Both the position numbers and the translations under genes were made by a program. Of a stretch of 64,000 nt of DNA, positions 38,897 to 49,796 are shown in pieces. The DNA is taken from the NCBI GenBank assembly GCA_963728655.1, contig CAVSLD010000006.1, positions 1,364,001 to 1,428,000 of the forward strand, in the 5' to 3' direction. Position 1 is the stretch's first letter. The number at the start of each line of letters is the position of its first letter. Source of the stretch: Iamia sp963728655. GTDB lineage: Bacteria; Actinomycetota; Acidimicrobiia; Acidimicrobiales; Iamiaceae. Below the pieces are notes generated by a model that had not been told where the DNA came from, made no database searches, and saw nothing but the letters and a program-made list of their open reading frames with translations.

Positions 38897-39694
38897 AGGT
38901 CGGGCTCGATCTCGGTGTTCACCCGCAGGTTCCAACGCTGGTCGACCCGACCGCGACGCACACCGCCGGTCTGGAGCGGAGCCGGTTCGTGCGCACCCGG
39001 GTCAGCGAACGTGTGCGAGCGCGTCGAGTCGAGCGTCGGCGAACGTCTCGAGGAGGTACCCCGCTCGCCGAACCGACGCGCTCGGATAGAAGCGTGCCGC
39101 GGCGATGAGACCCTGCTCCCCGATCTCGCGATCCTCGAACAGCTCGATGAACACCGTGACGACGTTGCTGAGCCCGCCACTGTCATTAGGTCGGCTCGCC
39201 AGATCGAGCGACGTCACCTCGGGCGTCGAGACGCGCAACGTGTCGGTCGGCGAGTTCACCGACGTCGTCGCCAGCTCCGCGGCGTGCTGGTTGACGACGA
39301 ACTGCATCCGTACCCGCCCGAACGCTCGGTCCGGCAGGTACTTGTCGACGACCACCTGGAACACCTGCGGGCGTTGATGCGCGGCGCCGAACATCTCGGC
39401 GGCCGAGAGGAGAGCGACGTAGTAGCAGCGATCGAGGTGGACCATCATCGGATGCACGAACCACGACGCGGGCACCGCACCCCACGAGCGGTACTCGGGC
39501 GGGATGACCACGTAGAAGCCACGAGCGGGGCTGAAGATCTGACCGGCATCGGCGAGGCGCTTCAACGCACCATGCGCCCGGTCACGGGAGAGCCCGGTGC
39601 GCCGAGCGGCATCGGCCGCGTCGAAGGTCGACACCCCTTCGGCGAGGAGCTCATCCGGCAACCGGGCTGGCTTGATCCCTGAGCGGGCGACCAT
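38893..39694 (-). CDS. abiEi: AbiEi-family antitoxin with winged-helix N-terminus
   Basis: Corrected length 266 residues. The N-terminal part, VSTFDAADAARRTGLSRDRAHGALKRLADAGQIFSPARGFYVVIP, is the AbiEi winged helix that binds the operon's own promoter. The middle contains SWFVHPMMVHLDRCYYVALLSAAEMFGAAHQRPQVFQVV, and the end is RWNLRVNTEIEPDL. All are hallmarks of this type IV antitoxin family. One CGC/CGT doublet at 39004-39007 restores the last 36 residues. The start may be the ATG at 39694 or an in-frame GTG at 39709. It should neutralise AbiEii and repress transcription through the inverted repeat upstream. Confidence 0.87.
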
Positions 39695-39736
39695 GCGCCA
39701 CCGTCTCACGACCAGCGACTGGCTGTCAACTGACTA

Positions 39737-39764
39737 GGCAAACTCGTGCTTTTTGAGGTTTGCC
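39737..39764. promoter_or_regulatory. Candidate AbiEi operator (inverted repeat)
   Basis: GGCAAAC and GTTTGCC face each other across 14 bases, 28 bases upstream of the nearer possible start codon. AbiEi antitoxins in other systems bind inverted repeats in the abiE promoter, so this is a natural candidate. The surrounding 70 bases are the most AT-rich in the window. Confidence 0.5.
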
Positions 39765-39806
39765 CCGTTAATAAACATCAGACCGCGGCGGCGGCACATC
39801 AGCTCG

Positions 39807-40407
39807 TTACCGATCAACCCGGCCCGTCCCCGCCGTGGGCGGCCGCGCCCAGTTCACAGGAGGATCCCCCAAGACGTCCCCCGGCTCCAATCCCTTGTTC
39901 GCATGTCCGAGATCCTGGCGGATCGCCAAGAAGAGCCCTTCCAACTCGTGAAGGGCCTCTGATGCCTCTGACGACTGCTCGCCGGCCGCCCACCTTCGCC
40001 GGAGACGCGACCACCTCGCCAACACATCATCAGAGGCCCAGATTGTCAGATCGGGCGTGACGTCACTCATGAACGCCAACAACTTGGCCTGGTTCATGCC
40101 TCCGCGGCGTTGGTCGAAGAAGTTGTCTAGAAAGCCACGGATGAAGCGCTCGTACACATCGACCTTGCGGGTCTGGAGCGGCTCTTCGCGCAAGTCTCCG
40201 ACGCTCAAACCATCGGGTGACCGGCACCACGATCACGGTCGCTCCCGCAACCGCGAGCGCGGCTGACACCTGTGGATCGAGGCTCGCGAACGACCGAAAC
40301 GCTACGCGGGCTAAGAAGACGGCAAGTCCCATGATCCCAAGGAACATCGCGACGGCCAGCAGGACCTGCCCCGGCCGTTGCCGGTCACGAGCCACCATGT
40401 TCGCCAT
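39807..40407 (-). CDS. Two-helix membrane protein of unknown function
   Basis: Corrected length 199 residues, start ATG at 40407. Two membrane helices (VLLAVAMFLGIMGLAVFLARVAF and SAALAVAGATVIVVPVTRWFE) are followed by a basic turn and a cytoplasmic domain: TRKVDVYERFIRGFLDNFF, DLTIWASDDVLARWSRL and AIRQDLGHANKGLEPGDVLG. I recognise the layout, with its ending IRxDLGHxNKGLxPGD, from uncharacterised bacterial proteins but know no function. A CTT/CTG doublet at 40191-40194 joins its two halves. The extreme C-terminus may end earlier (GILL, stop near 39858) if another correction applies. It is upstream of the AbiE operon, on the same strand. Confidence 0.65.
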
Positions 40408-40538
40408 CCAAGCAACGCTACGAGCGGCGATCTCGAATCACAAGGCTGCAATTCGATCCGGTCTGGACCCCGCTGATGACAAATCGCGGACAAACCGGGC
40501 TTTACGGCCGGTGCGCACCACCTGTGACCTGCAGTTTC

Positions 40539-40563
40539 GTGGTGTCGGAGGGGGGACTTGAAC
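40539..40563. repeat. attR-like repeat within tRNA-Leu
   Basis: The other copy of the 25-bp direct repeat. It spans one base beyond the encoded CCA, the discriminator, the acceptor 3' strand and the T-arm of the tRNA, the usual crossover region of tyrosine-recombinase elements. Confidence 0.8.
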
Positions 40564-40627
40564 CCCCACGCCCTTAACGGGCACTAGCCCCTCAAGCTAG
40601 CGCGTCTGCCAATTCCGCCACTCCGAC
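40540..40627 (-). tRNA. tRNA-Leu (anticodon GAG)
   Basis: The acceptor stem GTCGGAG pairs with CTCCGAC, discriminator A, CCA encoded. Anticodon stem CTAGC/GCTAG encloses the loop TTGAGGG with anticodon GAG, which reads CUC/CUU leucine codons. There is a long variable arm with a GCCC-GTTAA-GGGC hairpin, as expected for a class II tRNA, and a T-arm GGGGG-TTCAAGT-CCCCC. It is intact despite serving as an integration site. Confidence 0.95.
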
Positions 40628-40723
40628 GTGGCGCCCCGGGTGCGCCCGGGGCAGTCGCTCAAGGTACCACGCGGCCTCGTCGGCGCCGAAGGTGATCCCC
40701 TGGCAGCCACTGCCGCCACGCCG

Positions 40724-40729
40724 TAGGGT
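40724..40729 (+). promoter_or_regulatory. Leaderless -10 box of the acetyltransferase gene
   Basis: TAGGGT, seven bases, then the GTG at 40737. Confidence 0.45.
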
Positions 40730-40736
40730 CCGGCCG

Positions 40737-41507
40737 GTGGGCGAGGTGGTGGTGAGGGGCTACGAGTCGAGCGACCGCGCTGCGGTGCGCAGCATCTGCT
40801 TCGCGACCGGCTACATGGGCGACCCCGTCGACTGGCAGTGGGCCGACGAGGAGAGCTTCGCCGACCTCTTCACCGGCTGGTACACCGACCAGGAGCCGGG
40901 GTCGGCCCGCGTCGCCGAGCTCGACGGCCGGGTCGTGGGCTACCTGCTGGGCTGTCGCGACAGCCGCCGGGTGGGCACGCCTGGGCAGCTGCTGGCCCGC
41001 CACCTCCTCGCCCGGGGACTGCTCGTGCGGCCCGGCACCGCGCCGGTGCTGTGGCGCACCCTCGGCGACGTCACCCGCGAGGTGGCGCGGGGCAGCGGCG
41101 CACCGGCCCCGTTCCTCGACGACCGCTGGCCCGCCCACCTCCACATCGACCTGCTGCCCGAGGCCCGGTCCCAGGGCGTGGGCGAGGCCCTGGTGGCCGC
41201 CTGGCTCGCGGACCTGGCCTCCGACGGCGTGGCCGGCTGCCACCTGGAGACCTGGGCCGAGAACGACGGCGCCATCGCCTTCTTCCACCACATGGGCTTC
41301 GAGCGCCGCGGCGCCCCGACGCCGATGCCGGGTCTCCGCTCCCCCGAGGGCTCCCGCCACCACACCCAGCTGATGGTCCAGACCCTGGATGGCGACCCGA
41401 CCTCCCACCCGGGACACCGGTCCCGGTCCCAGCCCGACCCCGACGACCACCCGCCACCCGGCGACGGACCCGGGCCCCCGACCGAGAGGGACGCACGGGC
41501 CCCATGA
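40737..41507 (+). CDS. GNAT-family N-acetyltransferase
   Basis: A 256-residue protein. The GNAT fold starts EVVVRGYESSDRAAVRSI, has RVAELDGRVVGYLLGCRDS in strand 4 and the acetyl-CoA loop LHIDLLPEARSQGVGEALVAAWL (Q-x-x-G-x-G/A), then CHLETWAENDGAIAFFHHMGFERRG. About 60 Pro/Asp-rich residues follow. The shape is close to GNATs paired with beta-hexosaminidases (OGA-like). Its stop overlaps the start of the GH20-like gene (ATGA), so the two are co-translated and may work on the same amino sugar. Confidence 0.85.
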   Translation: MGEVVVRGYESSDRAAVRSICFATGYMGDPVDWQWADEESFADLFTGWYTDQEPGSARVAELDGRVVGYLLGCRDSRRVGTPGQLLARHLLARGLLVRPGTAPVLWRTLGDVTREVARGSGAPAPFLDDRWPAHLHIDLLPEARSQGVGEALVAAWLADLASDGVAGCHLETWAENDGAIAFFHHMGFERRGAPTPMPGLRSPEGSRHHTQLMVQTLDGDPTSHPGHRSRSQPDPDDHPPPGDGPGPPTERDARAP

Positions 41508-43288
41508 CCACGATCGACGCGATGGTGCTGATCCCCCGCCCCCGCAGCACCGTCGAGTCCGGCGAGGGCGCACCCCTGGCGGGCCTCGCGGTCCGCGACC
41601 ACCCCACACCGTCGCTGCCCCCGCAGGGCTTCCGCATCACCTCCTCCGCCGACGGCGTGGCCATCGACCACCGGGGCGCCGCCGGGCTGCGCTACGCCCG
41701 CGACCTCCTCGCCCAGATCGTGGCCCAGTGCGATGGCGACCGGCTCCCGGGGTTCACCATCGAGGACAGCCCCGACGTGCCGGTGCGGGCCTACCTGCTC
41801 GACACAAGCCGCGACCGCGTCCCCACCCGGGCCACCCTGGAGCGCCTCGTCGAGCTCTGCGCCCTGGCCCGCATCAACCAGCTCCAGCTGTCGATCGAGC
41901 ACACCTTCGCCCACCCCGAGCACCGGGCGGTGTGGGAGCTGTCGTCGCCCATGACGCCGGCCCACATGAGCTGGCTCGACCTCCACTGCTCCCACCACGG
42001 CATCGAGCTGGTGGTGCACCAGAACACCTTCGGCCACATGGAGCGCTGGCTGCGCCACGACGCCTACCGCCACCGGGCCGAGACGCCCGACGGCTGGGAG
42101 CCCGTCCCCGGGATGCACCTGCCGCCGTCGGTCCTGGCCCCCACCGACGACAACGCCACCTTCGCCCGGGAGCTGGTGCGCCACCAGCTGGCCTGCGTGC
42201 GCAGCCGCCACGTCCACATCGGCGGCGACGAGCCCTTCGGCCTGGGCCACGGCGCCTCCGCCGAGGCGGTGGCGGCCCGCGGCCTCGGCCCGGTCTACGT
42301 CGAGCACCTGCGTCGCATCGCCGACCCGCTGCTCGCCGACGGCTACCGGGTGCAGGTGTGGGCCGACGTCCTCGCCCGCCACCCGGAGCTGGCCGCCACC
42401 CTCCCCTCCGGGATCACCCCCATCGCCTGGTCCTACGAGGCCCCGCCGCCCGACGGTGGCCTCCGCACGGTCCCCGAGCCGGTGGTCGACCTGCTGGCGC
42501 GCCTGGACGTCGACCTGGCCACCTTCTCCGGCTTCGGTCCCGGTGTGGCCGGCCTCGCCGACGCCGGGGTCGGCTTCTGGGTCGCCCCCGGCACCTCGGC
42601 GTGGAACAGCCTCGTCGGCCGCATCGACAACGCCCGGGCCAACCTGGTCGACGCGGCCGAGACGGCACGCGTCCACGGGTGCGGCGGCTACGTCGTCACC
42701 GACTGGGGCGACGGCGGGCACCACCAGCCGCCCTCGGTCAGCTTCGGCCCCCTCGTGTACGGCGGGGCGGTGGCGTGGGGCCTCGACGCCAACCGCGACC
42801 TCGACCTGTCCGCCGTGCTCGACCGCCACGTCTTCGCCGACCCCACCGGCTGCACCAGCGCCGCCCTCGACGCCCTGGGCCGGGAGTGGGCCCGCACCGG
42901 CCAGGAGGCGATCAACGCCAGCCCCCTCGCGGCGGCGCTGCTCCCGGGCCAGCCCCACCTCGTCCTGGGCCGGCCCGACCCGGCCGCGGTCGGCGACGTC
43001 GTCGACCGCATCGACGGCGCCCTCGTCGAGCTGGCCCGGGCCCGACCCGGCTGCGACGACGCCGAGGTCGTGGTCCGCGAGCTCACCACCGCGGCACGCA
43101 TGGCCCGCCACGGGGCGTGGCGCCTGCAGGGCGAGGCCGGCCCCCCACCGCAGACGATGGTCGACGACATGGCCGAGCTGGTGGAGGCCCACACCGTCTC
43201 CTGGCTCGACCGCAGCCGGCCCGGCGGCCTGTCGGCCAGCCTGGCCCGCCTCGACTCCACCCTCGCCGACCGACCGGCGACGACCTGA
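41504..43288 (+). CDS. GH20-like beta-N-acetylhexosaminidase family protein
   Basis: A 594-residue TIM-barrel glycosidase. The small N-terminal domain is short (GFRITSSADGVAIDHRGAAGLRYARDLLAQI), then comes the barrel: VRAYLLDTSRDRVPTRATLERLVEL, NQLQLSIEHTFAH, the catalytic pair in RHVHIGGDEPFGLG (Asp-Glu near residue 245), YRVQVWADVLARHPE and YVVTDWGDGGHHQP. It should remove N-acetylglucosamine or N-acetylgalactosamine by substrate-assisted catalysis. No signal peptide is seen, so the substrate is probably an imported oligosaccharide or a cytoplasmic sugar. It is coupled to the GNAT gene. Confidence 0.84.
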   Translation: MTTIDAMVLIPRPRSTVESGEGAPLAGLAVRDHPTPSLPPQGFRITSSADGVAIDHRGAAGLRYARDLLAQIVAQCDGDRLPGFTIEDSPDVPVRAYLLDTSRDRVPTRATLERLVELCALARINQLQLSIEHTFAHPEHRAVWELSSPMTPAHMSWLDLHCSHHGIELVVHQNTFGHMERWLRHDAYRHRAETPDGWEPVPGMHLPPSVLAPTDDNATFARELVRHQLACVRSRHVHIGGDEPFGLGHGASAEAVAARGLGPVYVEHLRRIADPLLADGYRVQVWADVLARHPELAATLPSGITPIAWSYEAPPPDGGLRTVPEPVVDLLARLDVDLATFSGFGPGVAGLADAGVGFWVAPGTSAWNSLVGRIDNARANLVDAAETARVHGCGGYVVTDWGDGGHHQPPSVSFGPLVYGGAVAWGLDANRDLDLSAVLDRHVFADPTGCTSAALDALGREWARTGQEAINASPLAAALLPGQPHLVLGRPDPAAVGDVVDRIDGALVELARARPGCDDAEVVVRELTTAARMARHGAWRLQGEAGPPPQTMVDDMAELVEAHTVSWLDRSRPGGLSASLARLDSTLADRPATT

Positions 43289-43392
43289 GCGACGGAGCAG
43301 CCGTTCCGGGCTCGAAGGCCGTCGCCCCGACGACGCGGATCTGCCGGGGAGAAGGCCGGGGGCCTCGGCCAGGGCCCGGGCAGGGGGACGCC

Positions 43393-43626
43393 TCAGGTGT
43401 TGGTGAGGAGCATCCCGAGGGCGACGGTCGTGAACGACCACACGAGGGCGGCCACCACGGTGATGCGGTTGAGGTTCTTCTCCATCACCGTCGAGCCGGC
43501 GGCGGAGGCGCCCATGCCCCCACCGAACATGTCCGAGAGGCCGCCGCCCTTGCCGCTGTGGAGCAGCACCAGCACGATGAGCAGCCCCGACATCAGCAGG
43601 TGGAGGGGGGTGACGATGTACAGCAC
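43393..43626 (-). CDS. secG: Preprotein translocase subunit SecG
   Basis: A 77-residue protein with two membrane helices (PLHLLMSGLLIVLVLLHSG and ITVVAALVWSFTTVALGML) joined by the diagnostic loop GKGGGLSDMFGGGMGASAAGSTVMEKNLNR (G-G-G-x-x-x-M-F-G-G). It assists the SecYE channel in protein export. Translation starts at a GTG. It usually follows tpiA directly. Here the opp operon separates the two by more than 6 kb. Confidence 0.95.
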   Translation of the reverse strand: MLYIVTPLHLLMSGLLIVLVLLHSGKGGGLSDMFGGGMGASAAGSTVMEKNLNRITVVAALVWSFTTVALGMLLTNT

Positions 43627-43668
43627 GGCGATGGGCTCCTCGGCGACGGCGCAGGCCGGTGCGTCAGG

Positions 43669-45796
<2,128 letters not shown>

Positions 45797-45797
<1 letters not shown>

Positions 45798-46777
45798 CAG
45801 ACGTCCTTCACGTCGAGGGCGTCACGGAGCCCGTCGCCCACCAGCAGGAAGCCGAGGACGGCGAGCACGATCGCGATCGCGGGGAAGATGAGCAGCGTCG
45901 GCGTGACGGTGAACCGGGACTGCGCGTCGGAGATCATCACGCCCAGCGAGGGGTCCGGGTCCTGGACGCCGACGCCCAGGAAGCTGAGGGCGGCCTCGGC
46001 CAGGATGGCGGTCCCGATGCCCACCGCGACCAGCACGATGACGGGCTGGAAGACGTTGGGGAGGATGTGGCGCCACACGATGCGCCGGGACGGCACGCCC
46101 ACCATGCGGGCGGCCTCGACGTACTCCAGCTCGCGCACCTGGAGGAACCCGGCCCGCACGGTGCGGGCGGTGATGAGCCAGGCGGTGGCGGCCAGGGTGA
46201 TGATCACCGCGGTGACGCCCTTGCCCAGCACCGACACCAGGGCCAGGGCCAGCACCAGGTAGGGGATGCCGAGGGCGATGTCGACGAAGCGCATGAGGAC
46301 GGTGTCGACGGTGCCCTTGGCCCAGCCCGCGACCGCGCCGACCACGATGCCGATGAGGGTCTCGACCGCGGTGGCCAGGAAGCCGATGAACAGCGAGAGG
46401 CGGATGCCGTAGACGATGCGGGCCATCACGTCGCGGCCCAGCGGGTCGAGACCCAGCCAGTGCTGGTTGGTGGGGGCCTCCGGGCCGTAGGGCTCCTGGG
46501 CCGTGGGGCTCTGCACGAGGAAGGGCCCGATCAGGCCCACCACCACCAGGAAGACCACGATGACCAGGCCCATCATGGCCAGGCGGTTCTTCTTGAAGCG
46601 GCGCCAGGCGTCGGCTGCGAGGGACCGGCTGGGGCCCACGTCGCCGAGGGACTCGTCGCGGACCTCGGCCTCGGGCTCGTCGTGGTCGAGGGCGTCGATC
46701 TCGATCTCGGTGGCCAGGCCGTCGCCCTGCTCGTCGTGGAGGTCGGTGATGTCCTCGGGGCTGCGGTCGATGCTCAT
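45797..46777 (-). CDS. oppC: Oligopeptide ABC transporter permease OppC
   Basis: A 326-residue inner-membrane permease. A long acidic N-terminal tail (about 50 residues) precedes the first helix MMGLVIVVFLVVVGLIGPFL. The typical OppC periplasmic segment HWLGLDPLGRDVMARIVYG and the coupling-helix EAA loop EYVEAARMVGVPSRRIVWRHILPNV follow. There are six helices in total. It pairs with OppB to form the channel. Confidence 0.95.
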
Positions 46778-46820
46778 CGGGGCGCTCCCGGCGTCGAGGG
46801 TCGGACGGTCCGGTCGGCGC

Positions 46821-47828
46821 TCACGACTTGTCCCCCAGCCGCACGCGGGGGTCGAAGGCGGCGTAGCTGATGTCGACGGCCAGGTTGGCCAGCCCGTAGA
46901 TGAGGATCACGACCATGGACAGGCCCAGCACGACCGGCAGGTCGCGCTGGCCGGCGGACTCGACGATCTTGGAGCCGAGGCCTCGGATGTCGAACACGGT
47001 CTCGGTGAGCACGGCGGCGCCGACCATGGTGCCGAAGTCGATGCCCAGGATGGTGATGACCGGGATCATGGCGTTGCGCAGCACGTGGCGGCGCTGGACC
47101 TTCCCCTCGGGCAGGCCCTTGGCCCGGGCCGTGCGCACATGGTCGAGGCGGGTGGTCTCCAGCATCGACGTCCGGGTGATGCGGGCCAGGATGGCGGTGC
47201 TCACCGCGGCCAGCACGATGGCGGGCTGGACGAGGCGCTCGGCCTGGCTGCGCGACGGGATGAAGCCCAGGTACCAGGTCTGGTCCTGGCCGAAGCCGTC
47301 GGTCGGGAAGTAGGCCCACGCCGGCCAGTCGTGCTGGAAGGCGTAGACGCCCGTGACCTGCTTGATCAGCACGCCCAGCACGAAGACGGGGATGGCGCTG
47401 GCGATGACCGCGGCCGTGGTGGTGATGCCGTCGGCCAGGGAGTTGCGCTTGCGGGCCGAGAGCATGCCGCTGCCGATGCCGACGAGGCCCTCGATGATGA
47501 TGGCCCAGAAGGCGAGGCGGAGGCTGGTGGGCAGCCGGTCCCGCACGATCTGGTTGACGCTCTCGTTGCGCACGTAGGACGTGCCCAGGTCCCCGGTGGC
47601 CAGGTCACCCAGGTAGCGGCCGTACTGGACCACGATCGGGTCGTTGAACCCCCGTGCCTCGCGGATGTTCTCGACGACCTGCTCGTTGGGCACCCGGCCC
47701 TGCGAGCCGCCCGCCATCAGCTCCGCCGGGTCGCCCGGGAGGCTGTAGAAGATGAAGAACAGGATGGTCGCGCCGCCCCACAGGACCACGAGGAGCTGGA
47801 AGGTGCGCTTGAGGAGGAAGAGGGGCAC
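46821..47828 (-). CDS. oppB: Oligopeptide ABC transporter permease OppB
   Basis: A 335-residue permease with an N-terminal helix LLKRTFQLLVVLWGGATILFFIFYSLPGDPAEL, the classic OppB start, and the EAA loop DHVRTARAKGLPEGKVQRRHVLRNAMIPVITILG. The late GAAVLTETVFDIRGLGSKIVE is also diagnostic. Translation starts with the GTG at 47828. It is first of the oppBCDF group, separated from oppA by a strong hairpin. Confidence 0.95.
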   Translation of the reverse strand: MPLFLLKRTFQLLVVLWGGATILFFIFYSLPGDPAELMAGGSQGRVPNEQVVENIREARGFNDPIVVQYGRYLGDLATGDLGTSYVRNESVNQIVRDRLPTSLRLAFWAIIIEGLVGIGSGMLSARKRNSLADGITTTAAVIASAIPVFVLGVLIKQVTGVYAFQHDWPAWAYFPTDGFGQDQTWYLGFIPSRSQAERLVQPAIVLAAVSTAILARITRTSMLETTRLDHVRTARAKGLPEGKVQRRHVLRNAMIPVITILGIDFGTMVGAAVLTETVFDIRGLGSKIVESAGQRDLPVVLGLSMVVILIYGLANLAVDISYAAFDPRVRLGDKS

Positions 47829-47868
47829 GGCGGGGTCCCGACGGTGGAGGGAGCTTCAGGGGGAACGG

Positions 47869-47905
47869 CGACGGGGCCGGATCCGCAGAGGATCCGGCCC
47901 CGTCG
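47869..47905 (-). terminator. Strong hairpin between oppA and oppB
   Basis: A perfect 16-bp stem with a five-base loop (arms 47869-47884 and 47890-47905) lies in the 99-base gap. It lacks a T-run on the minus strand, so it may act as an mRNA-stabilising end or partial terminator that lets oppA be made in excess. Confidence 0.6.
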
Positions 47906-47927
47906 TCTCACGTACCGGTGGTGGGGG

Positions 47928-49676
47928 TCAGCCCTCGCCGACCGAGACCCGCTCCCAGACGAGGATGCCCTGGGGCGGCTGGTCGACGTTCATGACGTCG
48001 TCCCGGTAGACCTGCTGGCCCGTGTACCAGTTCAGCGGGATGGCCATGACGTCGTCGTTCAGCAGGATCGACTCGGCCTCGGCGTAGAGCTCGCCCCGCT
48101 TCACGGGGTCGGTCTCGGCCTGGGCGTCGGCGATCTTGGTCTCGAACTCCTCGTTCGAGTACCGGCCGAAGTTGTTGCCGTCGATCGAGGCCTCGCTGAA
48201 GAGGTCGACCATGAAGTTGCCGTAGGTGGGGTAGTCGGCGTACCAGCCGGAGCGGCAGATGACGCAGCCACCCTCCTTGGGCACCTCACGGAAGTAGTCC
48301 TCGGCGATGGGCGCCAGGTCGGCGTCGAGGCCGAGGGTGGCCTTCAGGTTGGCCTGGATGATCTGGGCCACGTCACCGTGCCCGCCGCCCTCGTTGTAGT
48401 CGAGGCGCACCGGCTCGGACAGGCTGCCGCCGTCGGCCTCCCACTCGTCGTAGAGGGTCTTGGCCTGGTCGGGGTCGTAGGCGCAGTAGTCGCACAGGTC
48501 CTCCTCGAACCCGGGGATCCCGGGCGGCGTGATGCCGGTGGAGATGGTGCGGGTGCCCTCGTAGACCTTGTTGTTGATCTCGTCGCGGTTGATGGCGAGC
48601 GAGATGGCCTGGCGCAGCTTCAGGTTCTCCGGCTGGCCCAGCTCCGAGTCGGAGCCGAAGTCGAAGTAGTAGGTGCCCAGGTTGGGGTCGTCGATGGAGT
48701 TGTTCGGGTAGGTCTCGGCGGCGACGCCGTACTTGCCCGGCGGCACGGGGCCGGAGTCGCCCTCACCGGCCTCGAAGGTGGTGTAGGCGCTGTCGATGTC
48801 GCCGGAGATGGCGAAGACCAGCTTGTCCAGCTTGACCTCGGTGTCGCCGTAGACGTTGCCGGCCCACTCGGGGTTCGGCACCAGGACGACCTGGTCCTGG
48901 TCGGCCGACTCGAGCATGAAGGGCCCGTTGCCGATGGTGACGCCCTCGGTGCCCCAGCCCGGGGGCCCGGTGAACTCGGCGGCCTCGTCCTCGGTGATGG
49001 GGGCGAAGCTGGTGTGGGTGACGATGGCGGGGAAGTCGGCGTTGGGGGCCGACATGGTGACCGTGAGGGTCATGGCGTCGTCGTCGGCGACGATGCCGCT
49101 GATGTCGTCGGCCTCGCCGGCGAGGTGCTCCTCGCCGCCCTCGATGTAGGTCATGAGGTAGCCGTAGGGCGACTCCAGCTCGGCCGAGCCGGCCCGCTCC
49201 CAGGCGATCTTGAAGCTGGACGGGAGGACCGGGTCGCCGTTGGAGAAGGTCATGCCGTCCTTCAGCTGGAAGGTCCACTCGGTGGCGTCGTCGTTGGACT
49301 CCCAGCTCTCGGCCACGGCGCCCTTGAGCTCGGGGGCGCACTTCTCGGAGAAGTCGAAGGCGGTGAGGCCGTCGAACATCGAGTCGGTGATCTGGGCCTC
49401 GGCCAGGCTCTGGACCGCGCCCGGGTCGAAGGTGACGTTGGTGCCGCGGTCGCTCAGCCAGGCGTAGTCGGTGAAGGTGCCGCCCGAGGGGGCGTCGGCG
49501 TCGTACTCGAGGCTGCCGCAGTCGACCTCGGCCAGCTGGCCGGAGACGTCGTTGCCGCCGCCGTCGCCCTCGGACCCTTGCCCGGAATCGTCGCCGGAGT
49601 CGCCGCAGCCGGCTGCGACCAGCAACAAGCTGAGGAGACCGGCTCCGAGACCGGCTCTGAGCGAACGTGAACGCAT
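47928..49676 (-). CDS. oppA: Oligopeptide-binding lipoprotein OppA
   Basis: A 582-residue family 5 solute-binding protein. A signal peptide ends LLSLLLVAAGCGDSG (lipobox Cys), then an acidic Gly/Ser linker. The SBP_bac_5 fold shows AVAESWESNDDATEWTFQLKDGMTFSNGDPV, GNGPFMLESADQDQVVLVPNPEW, LRQAISLAINRDEI and YDPDQAKTLYDEW. CDYC and CVIC pairs may form disulfides. It delivers peptides to OppBCDF. The ATG at 49676 follows GGAGG. The upstream 300 bases hold its promoter. Confidence 0.94.
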   Translation of the reverse strand: MRSRSLRAGLGAGLLSLLLVAAGCGDSGDDSGQGSEGDGGGNDVSGQLAEVDCGSLEYDADAPSGGTFTDYAWLSDRGTNVTFDPGAVQSLAEAQITDSMFDGLTAFDFSEKCAPELKGAVAESWESNDDATEWTFQLKDGMTFSNGDPVLPSSFKIAWERAGSAELESPYGYLMTYIEGGEEHLAGEADDISGIVADDDAMTLTVTMSAPNADFPAIVTHTSFAPITEDEAAEFTGPPGWGTEGVTIGNGPFMLESADQDQVVLVPNPEWAGNVYGDTEVKLDKLVFAISGDIDSAYTTFEAGEGDSGPVPPGKYGVAAETYPNNSIDDPNLGTYYFDFGSDSELGQPENLKLRQAISLAINRDEINNKVYEGTRTISTGITPPGIPGFEEDLCDYCAYDPDQAKTLYDEWEADGGSLSEPVRLDYNEGGGHGDVAQIIQANLKATLGLDADLAPIAEDYFREVPKEGGCVICRSGWYADYPTYGNFMVDLFSEASIDGNNFGRYSNEEFETKIADAQAETDPVKRGELYAEAESILLNDDVMAIPLNWYTGQQVYRDDVMNVDQPPQGILVWERVSVGEG

Positions 49677-49796
49677 GCGGCAACCTCCGAAGGGTTGTGG
49701 TGTGGAGGCGGACGTGGCCGACCTCAGGGGGGATGTGTCCCGTGGCACATGGCCCGGGCCTGATGGCCCTGGATGCCCGGTGGGAGGGGACCCCAA

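Larger units (their letters stand above)
37292..40563. mobile_element. tRNA-Leu-integrated genomic island carrying an AbiE system
   Basis: The island lies between two 25-bp identical repeats, one inside the 3' end of tRNA-Leu(GAG) at 40539-40563 and one 3.2 kb away at 37292-37316. The DNA between them is visibly richer in A and T than its surroundings, and its minus-strand genes are of accessory type: a two-helix membrane protein, an AbiEi-like antitoxin, an AbiEii-like toxin and a small membrane protein. No integrase, transposase or plasmid gene is seen, so it may be a remnant or may depend on an enzyme supplied elsewhere. Confidence 0.72.
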
